From DASSUW01 sp963803335 (GTDB lineage Bacteria > Actinomycetota > Thermoleophilia > Solirubrobacterales > Solirubrobacteraceae): a DNA stretch of 64,000 nucleotides. Below are positions 57,167 through 64,000 of the stretch, piece after piece. The translations under genes and the position numbers were made by a program. The first letter of the stretch is position 1, and each line of letters starts with the position of its first letter. The DNA is taken from positions 186,001 to 250,000 of the forward strand of contig CAWDME010000008.1 in NCBI GenBank assembly GCA_963803335.1, in the 5' to 3' direction. Below the pieces are notes generated by a model. It was not told the DNA's origin. It did no database searches and saw only the letters and a list, made by a program, of their open reading frames with translations.

Positions 57167-57529
57167 TCACGCCCGGGCGCCGACTGCCACGCTGATCGCG
57201 GCGGAGGCGCCGGCCACGGCGGCCGTCGCGGCCGCGGAGCCCGGAGGCAGGCCGTCGCGCGAGGCGAACGTCGCCGCGATGTCGGCGCAATCGCCGGCGA
57301 TGCTCGCGGCCAGGAATGGCCGCACAGGCGCGCCGCGGAGCGCGGCGGCGAGGGCGAGGCCATGGAGCACGACCTCGCGCGCGCCGAGGGCGCGCAGCGC
57401 CACGTGGGCGGCCGGCGTCCGGCCGCCGGCCCCGAGCCAGCGGCGCGTCAGGCGGTCCGGCACCAGCACAAGGCCGGCGCCGTAGACGGTACGCAGGCCC
57501 AGAACGCCGAGAACGAGAGAGTCGGCCAT
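57167..57529 (-). CDS. Small membrane protein of unknown function
   Basis: A 120-residue protein with three or four hydrophobic helices (LVLGVLGLRTVYGAGLVLV, HVALRALGAREVVLHGLALA, FLAASIAGDCADIAATFAS, and an Ala-rich tail). The R-A-L/G-x-R-E pattern resembles DUF4267-like small membrane proteins. It precedes the IclR gene on the same strand. Function unknown. Confidence 0.65.
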   Translation of the reverse strand: MADSLVLGVLGLRTVYGAGLVLVPDRLTRRWLGAGGRTPAAHVALRALGAREVVLHGLALAAALRGAPVRPFLAASIAGDCADIAATFASRDGLPPGSAAATAAVAGASAAISVAVGARA

Positions 57530-57590
57530 GCCCTGGGTACGGCCGCGGGCCGCTTCGCGATCACTGGTTTACCGTCTACACATCGCGGTT

Positions 57591-57615
57591 AGATAGTTGA
57601 GTGACTCACACATCT
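57591..57615 (+). promoter_or_regulatory. MarR-type operator before the DUF3224 gene
   Basis: TGAGT-G-ACTCA (57598-57608) is a perfect palindrome, extended by AGAT at 57591-57594 and ATCT at 57612-57615, all symmetric about G57603. It overlaps a TTAGAT -10-like box (57589-57594). This 25-bp symmetric element has the size and shape of a MarR binding site, and a MarR gene is the second gene of the operon. Confidence 0.7.
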
Positions 57616-57630
57616 GTTTGGAGGTGGAAC

Positions 57631-58014
57631 GTGAGCACGCAAGCCAAGAGCACGTTCAAGATCGATGGCTGGGACGAGCAGCCGTACGCAGACAAGCTCA
57701 CCCGCGCCCAGGTCAAGGCGACCTACAGCGGCGACATCGAGGGCGCGGGCGAGACCGAGTGGCTGATGTGTTACCGCGAGGACAAGACCGCCGACTTCGT
57801 CGGCTTCCAGCGCATCACCGGCCGGGTCGGCGACCGCTCCGGCAGCTTCGTGGTCGAGAGCACGGGGGCGTTCGATGGCAAGGTGGCGTCGGGCCCGCTG
57901 GCGATCGTCCAGGGCTCCGGCACCGGCGAGCTCGCGGGCATCACGGGGTCCGGCACCCTCACGGCCCCGATGGGCGGCGAGCCGGCGGTCTCGCTCGACT
58001 ATGACTTCGAGTGA
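57631..58014 (+). CDS. DUF3224 family protein
   Basis: A 127-residue soluble protein with a lipocalin-like beta-barrel pattern: STFKIDGWDEQPYADK, LTRAQVKATYSGDIEGAGET, FVGFQRITGRVGDRSGSFV, and GTGELAGITGSGTLTA. This is DUF3224, related to allene-oxide-cyclase-like barrels. GTG 57631 is the start because GGAGG stands at the proper distance (57620-57624); an in-frame ATG at 57601 lies within the operator. It overlaps the MarR gene by 14 bp. Function unknown; small hydrophobic ligands are possible. Confidence 0.88.
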   Translation: MSTQAKSTFKIDGWDEQPYADKLTRAQVKATYSGDIEGAGETEWLMCYREDKTADFVGFQRITGRVGDRSGSFVVESTGAFDGKVASGPLAIVQGSGTGELAGITGSGTLTAPMGGEPAVSLDYDFE

Positions 58015-58507
58015 GCACAGCGCCAACGTCGTCGGGGCGCTGGCGCTGAAGCTGCACGACCGGATGTCGGCCGCCGTCGCCGAGGCGGCGGGCGAGCCGG
58101 AGAGCGGGGCGACGACGCTGTCGTGGCTTGACAACTTCGCCGCGCAGCCGCAGATCGGGCTGCTGAACCGGATGCTCGGCCTTACGCCGTCGGGCGCGGT
58201 GCGGATGGTCGACCGGCTCGAGGCCGACGGGCACCTGCACCGCGGCCCGGGCCGGGACGGCCGCTCCACGACGGTGCGGCTCACCGCGCGCGGGCGCCGC
58301 ACTGCACGCCGGGCCGCGGCCGCGCGGCTCGCGGTCCTGGACGATGCGCTGTCGGTGCTGACCGACGAGGAGCGGGCGACGCTCGACGGGCTCGCCGGGA
58401 AGGTGCTCGTAGGCCTCAAACGCGACCCCGGCGCCACGCGCTTCATGTGCCGGCTGTGCGACGCGACCGCCTGCGGTCACGCCGACGGCCACTGTCCCGT
58501 GGCTTAG
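58001..58507 (+). CDS. MarR-family regulator with C-terminal cysteine cluster
   Basis: A 168-residue MarR protein with a winged HTH (ATTLSWLDNFAAQPQIGLLN, LGLTPSGAVRMVDRLEADGHL, PGRDGRSTTVRLTARGRR). The C-terminus is CRLCDATACGHADGHCPVA, four cysteines spaced C-x2-C-x4-C-x6-C with two His between, suitable for zinc or a redox switch. ATG 58001 lies inside the end of the DUF3224 gene. With a palindrome at the operon promoter, autorepression relieved by a metal, oxidant or thiol reagent is a fair guess. Confidence 0.87.
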   Translation: MTSSEHSANVVGALALKLHDRMSAAVAEAAGEPESGATTLSWLDNFAAQPQIGLLNRMLGLTPSGAVRMVDRLEADGHLHRGPGRDGRSTTVRLTARGRRTARRAAAARLAVLDDALSVLTDEERATLDGLAGKVLVGLKRDPGATRFMCRLCDATACGHADGHCPVA

Positions 58508-58511
58508 ATCT

Positions 58512-60584
58512 TCAGCGGTAGCGGCGGGCGACGACCGACGGCTGCTCGACCGGGCGGCCGGCGTCGAGCGACCAGGCGAGCCGCACGAGCTGCGCGTGCG
58601 TCCAGCCCAGCGGGGTCGCCGAGAAGTCCGGCGTGCCCGGCGTGTAGCCGGGCGGCGGCTGGTCGTCCCACACCTGTTCGGGCAACAGGCGGCCGCTGTT
58701 GGCGGTCGCGGCGATCGAGCGCAGCCGCATGCGGGCGGCGCGTGCGTCGCCGGTCAGCAGCTCGTACTCGCCGCGCTCGCCCGCGAAGATCGGCCACAGC
58801 CGGCCGCGGTTGCCGGCGGTGCCGAACGGGCCGCCGTCGGGCAGCTCGCCGTAGCCGTCGAAGGTGTAGCGGTGCCAGAAGCGCCCGTTCGGGGTGTCGA
58901 CGCCGAGCTCGCGGTCCACGACCGGCAGCGTCGTGCGGAACGCGGCCGCGTCCGGAGGCTTGACGCCGAGGCGTGCGAGCTCGAGGAAGCTCGGGTCCAC
59001 GACCTGGCGCTGGTCGACGACCGGCCCGTGGTCGGGCGTCTCGTACGTCGTGCCGGCGTTCGGGTCGCCGTCCTTGGTGATGCGCACGTAGTACGGATCC
59101 GGTGACAGTGGGCCGTTGGTGGTGAGCGTCCAGGCGTCGACGTGCTGCTGGCGGTCGTCGGCCACTTGCAGGTAGTGATCGGCGGCCGCGGTCGCGCCGT
59201 TGTGGCGGGCGATCTCGGCGGCGGTCACGAGGCCGGCGATCTCGGCGGCGATGCTGGCCGGCGAGTAGCCCTCGACGTTCTCCCAGCGCTCCTGGCTCGT
59301 CGGGCCGTTGGCGACGATGCAGTCGGCGGCGCGCTGGACGTGCACCCACGTGCCGGCGTCGAAGCGGCGCAGCTGCCAGCTCAGGATGATCGGGTCGGCC
59401 ACCTCGTCGAGCTGCAGGCTCGTCCAGTGCGGCGAGCCGTCGAGGTTCGAGTTCTGCGGCAGGCAGCCGTCGGCCTTCTGCTGGTGCTCGAACAGGTACG
59501 TGACCGCGCGGTCCGCGGCCGCGCGATCGCCGGCGGCCAGCAGCGCGGTGGCGACCTGGTAGGCGTCGCGCGACCACACGAGGTGGTACGGGCCGGAGTA
59601 GCCGGGGATGTTGCCCCACACCCACGGCATCGACGGCGACGCGATCATCGCGCCGCGGAACGTCTTGTCCTCGGTCGCCGACATCACCATCAGCGACGCG
59701 TCGTAGAGCCGCTTGATGCCGGCTGCGCTGCGCGGGCGGCGGAGGCCGTCGAGGTACCGATGCCAGCCCGCGGCGTAGTCGCGCGCCGCGCGGTCGAAGC
59801 CGCTGCGCAGCGCGGCGGCCGCGACGCGAGCGGCGGCGTCGCCCGTGGGGGCGAAGCCGAGCGCGAGCGTGAGGTGCCGGTGCCCGCGCAGCCCGGTCAG
59901 CGGCGTCGCGCCGGTCTGGACCACGTTGCCGGGCGTGGTGGCCGCGTCGTAGGCCCAGTCCATCCGGTGGTCGTCGCGCAGGTCGGTCCAGCCGTCGCTG
60001 GCGCCCATGTAGCCGACCGAGGTCTTCGTCAGCGCGGGCGCGGTCGCCAGCGCGCTGGCGTTGGCCTTGTCGTACGCGGTCGCGGCGCTCGCGCTGTCGT
60101 CGTCGCCGGTGTTCGACAGCGCCGGGTCGCCCAGCACGTACAGCTGGTACGGCGTGCCGGTCAGTGACTCGAACCTGACCTTCACGAGCACGGCGGAGCG
60201 CGCCGGATCCGTCACGTAGGTCTTCGTGAGCCGCCAGCGCGACGTCGAGGAGACCTGGCGGTAGGTCAGGCTCCGGGCGTCGGCGAGCCGCGTCGAATGG
60301 GCGACGTCGGTCTCGCGCTCGCTGAACGTCTTCCCGTCGCTGACCACGAACTGCAGGTCGCGGAAGCTCGGCGTGCCGAGGTCAGGCGCGTAGACCTCGC
60401 TCAGCTCGCCCCCCTGGAGCGTGAACCAGACCTTGCTCGCAAGCGGCCGCGCGGTCCCGAACCCGTCCTTGTTCCCGGCCGTCCAGTTCGCGACCGCTCC
60501 GGGCGCGCCCGGAGCCTCGGCTGCCATTGCGGGTGCGGCGCACAGCACCGCCAGCATCACTGCAAGAACCATCCCCCGCCTCAT
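58512..60584 (-). CDS. Secreted GH15 glucoamylase-like enzyme
   Basis: A 690-residue exported enzyme. A signal peptide (MRRGMVLAVMLAVLCAAPAMAAEAP) with cleavage after AMA precedes an N-terminal beta-sandwich (about 25-280) and the (alpha/alpha)6 GH15 domain (about 290-690). GH15 hallmarks are YHLVWSRDAYQVATALLAAG, RWENVEGYSPAS (general acid Glu) and LLPEQVWD (general base Glu). It releases glucose from the ends of starch-like glucans or related alpha-glucosides. It is convergent with the MarR gene and divergent from the GH4 gene. Confidence 0.92.
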   Translation of the reverse strand: MRRGMVLAVMLAVLCAAPAMAAEAPGAPGAVANWTAGNKDGFGTARPLASKVWFTLQGGELSEVYAPDLGTPSFRDLQFVVSDGKTFSERETDVAHSTRLADARSLTYRQVSSTSRWRLTKTYVTDPARSAVLVKVRFESLTGTPYQLYVLGDPALSNTGDDDSASAATAYDKANASALATAPALTKTSVGYMGASDGWTDLRDDHRMDWAYDAATTPGNVVQTGATPLTGLRGHRHLTLALGFAPTGDAAARVAAAALRSGFDRAARDYAAGWHRYLDGLRRPRSAAGIKRLYDASLMVMSATEDKTFRGAMIASPSMPWVWGNIPGYSGPYHLVWSRDAYQVATALLAAGDRAAADRAVTYLFEHQQKADGCLPQNSNLDGSPHWTSLQLDEVADPIILSWQLRRFDAGTWVHVQRAADCIVANGPTSQERWENVEGYSPASIAAEIAGLVTAAEIARHNGATAAADHYLQVADDRQQHVDAWTLTTNGPLSPDPYYVRITKDGDPNAGTTYETPDHGPVVDQRQVVDPSFLELARLGVKPPDAAAFRTTLPVVDRELGVDTPNGRFWHRYTFDGYGELPDGGPFGTAGNRGRLWPIFAGERGEYELLTGDARAARMRLRSIAATANSGRLLPEQVWDDQPPPGYTPGTPDFSATPLGWTHAQLVRLAWSLDAGRPVEQPSVVARRYR

Positions 60585-60669
60585 CCCGCACCTTCGCCTA
60601 CCCGCATCCGCGGTTCACGAACCCGCTTCGTTTGTCCTCATCTGGTCCGTAAGTTGTACCGCTTTGGTC

Positions 60670-60698
60670 TTGACTGATCGCGTGCCGGGCTCGAAGAT
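60670..60698 (+). promoter_or_regulatory. Promoter of the GH4 gene
   Basis: TTGACT (60670-60675) and GAAGAT (60693-60698) are separated by 17 bp. The -10 ends six bases before GTG 60705, so the mRNA would be leaderless. The rest of the 120-bp divergent region (60585-60704) shows no stronger element for the GH15 gene. Confidence 0.5.
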
Positions 60699-60704
60699 GC
60701 GGGT

Positions 60705-62006
60705 GTGGCCCGGCTGAAGATCGCGTACATCGGTGGCGGGTCGACGCGCGGGGCCGGCACCATGGCGAGCTTCATCGAGCAGGGCGAGAACTTCGCCGGG
60801 TCCGAGATCGTGCTGATCGACCTCAACCCCGAGCGGCTCGAGCTGATCCGCGAGCTCGCCGGCCGGATGGCGGCCGCCAAGGGCGTCGACATCACGGTCG
60901 GGGCCACCACCGACCGGCGGGCCGGCCTCGAGGACTGCGACGCGGTGCTGACCAGCTACCGCCCGGGCGGCTTCGAGGCGCGCGTGCTCGACGAGAAGAT
61001 CCCGCTGTCGCACGGCGTGATCGGGCAGGAGACGCAGGGGCCGGGCGGGTTCTTCATGGCGCTGCGCTCGATCAAGGTCATGCAGGAGGTGCTCGCCGAC
61101 GTCGAGGCCGCCTGCCCGGGGGCGCGGATCTTCAACTACACGAACCCCGTCAACATCGTCGCCCAGGCGGTCACCGACCACTCGGAGATCCCGTTCGTGT
61201 CGCTGTGCGAGGGGCCGATCGTGTTCCCGGTCGAGCTCGCCGAGGTGGCGGGCCTCGATCCCGGGAAGCTCGACGTGGCGAGCGTGGGGCTCAACCACGG
61301 CTCGTGGAGCGTGCGCCACCGCTACGACGGGCAGGATCTGCTGCCGCTGCTCAAGGACGCGTACGCGCGGCGCGGCGCCGACCCCGAGCTGCGGCCGGGG
61401 GCGCGGCGGATGCTGCGGCTGGTCGACGCGATGGACTCCCTGCCGAGCGAGTACTTCCAGTACTACTACTTCGAGGCCGAGGTGCTGGGCGAGCTGACGT
61501 CGAAGCCGACGACGCGCGCCGAGGACATCCTCAGCTGGGTCCCCGGCTACTGGGAGCACTACGTCGAGCAGGCGGGCAGCGACAGCCCCGAGCTCGACCC
61601 CGGTCGCTCACGCGGCGGCATCCACGAGCTCGAGCTGGCCATCGACTGCATGGACGCCGTGTTCAACGACCGCGGCGAGACGCTCCCCGTCAATGTGCCC
61701 AATCAGCGATCGGTGCCGGGGTTCAGCGACACGCTCGTGGTCGAAACGCTCGCGCGCTGCGATGCCGACGGCATCCACCCGCTCGAGATGCCGGGCCTGC
61801 CGACGCACCTGCGCGGGTTGGTCGAGGCGCTCGGGGAGTACCAGCAGGCCGCCGCCGACGCCGCCTGGTCGGGCGACGCGCGAGACGCGGTACGCGCGCT
61901 CGCGGCCCACCCGCTCGTGCGGTCGATCGACCTCGCGGAGCGGCTGTATGCGGAGATGGCGGAGGCGCACCGCGCGCACCTGCCGGCGCGTTTGCTGCCG
62001 GCTTGA
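60705..62006 (+). CDS. GH4 family NAD-dependent glycosidase
   Basis: A 433-residue protein with the GH4 Rossmann start KIAYIGGGSTRGAGTM, IVLIDLNPERLELI, the NPVN in FNYTNPVNIVAQA, Cys in VSLCEGPI (metal ligand) and His in GLNHGSW. GH4 enzymes use NAD+ and Mn2+ to cleave alpha- or beta-glycosides by oxidation-elimination. The C-x-G and G-L-N-H motifs fit the alpha-galactosidase/alpha-glucuronidase side rather than 6-phospho-glucosidases, but this is uncertain. It precedes a MalK-type ATPase and a sugar kinase gene on the opposite strand. Confidence 0.9.
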   Translation: MARLKIAYIGGGSTRGAGTMASFIEQGENFAGSEIVLIDLNPERLELIRELAGRMAAAKGVDITVGATTDRRAGLEDCDAVLTSYRPGGFEARVLDEKIPLSHGVIGQETQGPGGFFMALRSIKVMQEVLADVEAACPGARIFNYTNPVNIVAQAVTDHSEIPFVSLCEGPIVFPVELAEVAGLDPGKLDVASVGLNHGSWSVRHRYDGQDLLPLLKDAYARRGADPELRPGARRMLRLVDAMDSLPSEYFQYYYFEAEVLGELTSKPTTRAEDILSWVPGYWEHYVEQAGSDSPELDPGRSRGGIHELELAIDCMDAVFNDRGETLPVNVPNQRSVPGFSDTLVVETLARCDADGIHPLEMPGLPTHLRGLVEALGEYQQAAADAAWSGDARDAVRALAAHPLVRSIDLAERLYAEMAEAHRAHLPARLLPA

Positions 62007-62032
62007 GCTGCGGGCCCGGCCAACAGCCGCAG

Positions 62033-62033
<1 letters not shown>
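62007..62033. repeat. Short hairpin related to the AACTGCGGC/GCCGCAGTT repeats
   Basis: CTGCGG (62008-62013) and CCGCAG (62027-62032) flank a 13-base loop directly after the GH4 stop codon. The right arm GCCGCAGTT is the same as in the repeats at 2825 and 19217, but the rest of the element is missing. Its last bases include the stop codon of the convergent ATPase gene. It may be a terminator shared by both genes. Confidence 0.5.
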
Positions 62034-63153
<1,120 letters not shown>

Positions 63154-63181
<28 letters not shown>

Positions 63182-64000
63182 CGGGCGCTCCTTCGGTCGA
63201 GTTCGGGGATCTGCACGACGGCGGGGTCGACCACCACGCCGAGGCGGTCGAGCGCGAGCAGCACGGCGCCGGCCACCGGCGGGACCGGATGGCGGACGGC
63301 GATCGCGCCCGGCAGCTCGGCCATAGTGGCGGCGGCGAGCCGCTCGGTCGGGTGCGCGAACACGCGGCCGCTCAGCACGACCCGCAGACCGTCGAGCGGC
63401 AGGTCGAGCTGCGCGGCGCACGCGCGACCCTGGCTGCCGAGGATGCGGCCCTTGTCGGCGACGATCGCCTGGGCGACGCCGTCACCGGAGTCGGCGGCGT
63501 CGAGCACGACCGGGGCCAGCCGGTCGACCTCCGCGTCGGCGAGGCCGCCGCGGCGCGTGAACGCGTGCAGCAGGGCGATCGCGTCGTCGACGCCGTAGAG
63601 CGCGAACGCGCTCTGCGACAACGAGGTGGCCGGGCCCATGTCGAGCGCGGCGCGGTAGACGGCGGCGCGGGCGTCGCGGGCGAGGTTGCGCCCGCCCGCG
63701 CCGTCGGGCCAGAAGCCGAGGTGGAACACGCGCCCGTCGCCGCGACGGGCGCCGATCGCGTTGTAGGTGCCGGCGACGATCGAGACGCCGACCCAGTCCG
63801 GCGCGCCGGCGCGCAGCGCACCGAGCGCGTCGTTCACGACGAGCGGCGCCTCGCGCAGCCCGAGCTGCTCCCGCAGCGCCCGCTCGAGCAGCGCGAAGTC
63901 CTCCGGCCAGTCGGCGCCCGCGAGGCTGAACGTCGCGGCCGCGAGATCGGCGCCGGTGACGCCGGCGCGGCCGAGCGCCTCGCCGGCGGCCGCCACGATC
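63154..64000 (-). CDS. BadF/N-acetylglucosamine-kinase-type ATPase, 5' end outside the window
   Basis: The C-terminal 281 residues of an ASKHA kinase. Visible are VVNDALGALRAG (the catalytic-Asp region), GVSIVAGTYNAIG (phosphate 2), LSGRVF near the C-terminus, and GAVLLALDRLG. BadF-type proteins include N-acetylglucosamine kinases, which phosphorylate an imported amino sugar. The N-terminal DGG-T-K phosphate loop should lie beyond 64000. It is upstream of, and overlaps, the ABC ATPase gene, so this is a sugar import and phosphorylation operon. Confidence 0.85.

Overview
The window is uniformly GC-rich, densely packed bacterial DNA. Many genes start on GTG or TTG, neighbours often overlap by 4 nt (ATGA/GTGA), and several -10 boxes sit 6-9 nt before a start codon, as expected for leaderless mRNAs. 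A fused PafB-PafC regulator, an F420-type PPOX protein, DUF2277, DUF3224 and the general gene content point to an actinobacterium, most likely Thermoleophilia/Solirubrobacterales (inference). I see no rRNA, tRNA, CRISPR array, prophage or insertion sequence. No gene-free stretch exceeds 300 bases.

Layout. 0-3.9 kb: end of a desaturase gene, two tandem palindromes, a DeoR-MFS-HAD operon and a nucleotide-sugar pyrophosphorylase. 4-11 kb: a GAF-GAF-GGDEF-HD-GYP c-di-GMP protein, PPOX and PafBC-like genes, a NarL-type response regulator coupled to a 63-residue stand-alone histidine phosphoacceptor domain, then cupin and PadR remnants and an OB-HD nuclease. 11-19 kb: SDR, DHA2 exporter, hydrolases, acetyltransferases, RNase D, and a fused hydrolase/SDR remnant at 16.0-17.0 kb. 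19-28 kb: a GntR regulator with twin operators plus a sterol-desaturase-like enzyme, secreted and zinc-ribbon proteins, an MMPL transporter, a BNR/MoaD-like pair, MmcQ and DUF3052-like genes, and a deleted M6 protease.

28-56 kb holds the most interesting content, an apparent quaternary-amine and C1 catabolic region. It contains an aldehyde dehydrogenase, an APC permease (frameshifted), a GntR regulator, a choline-dehydrogenase-like GMC oxidoreductase, a MetF-like protein and PurU. Divergent from an IclR palindrome lies an MttB-family (non-pyrrolysine) methyltransferase with a GntR gene. On the other side is a stop-start coupled operon: IclR, corrinoid protein, methyl-THF:corrinoid methyltransferase, RACo-type corrinoid activator, DUF1638, and a histidine-ammonia-lyase homologue whose Ala-Ser-Gly (MIO) motif is not intact. 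Next come a betaine/choline-type ABC importer, a dimethylglycine oxidase/sarcosine dehydrogenase-like flavoprotein, EtfB, EtfA and a membrane Fe-S ETF:quinone reductase. Together these could import a trimethylammonium compound, strip methyl groups by corrinoid transfer and by oxidation, pass C1 units to folate, and send electrons to quinone.

56-64 kb: an IclR regulator, a DUF3224-MarR operon with a 25-bp operator, a secreted GH15 glucoamylase, a GH4 glycosidase, a MalK/UgpC-type ATPase and a BadF-type kinase cut by the window end; this end is devoted to carbohydrate use.

Four loci (9.8, 16.17, 26.69, 37.29 kb) show the start of one gene abutting the interior or end of another. One further gene (32.96 kb) has a simple frameshift. 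These are either real small deletions or assembly faults and should be checked against reads.
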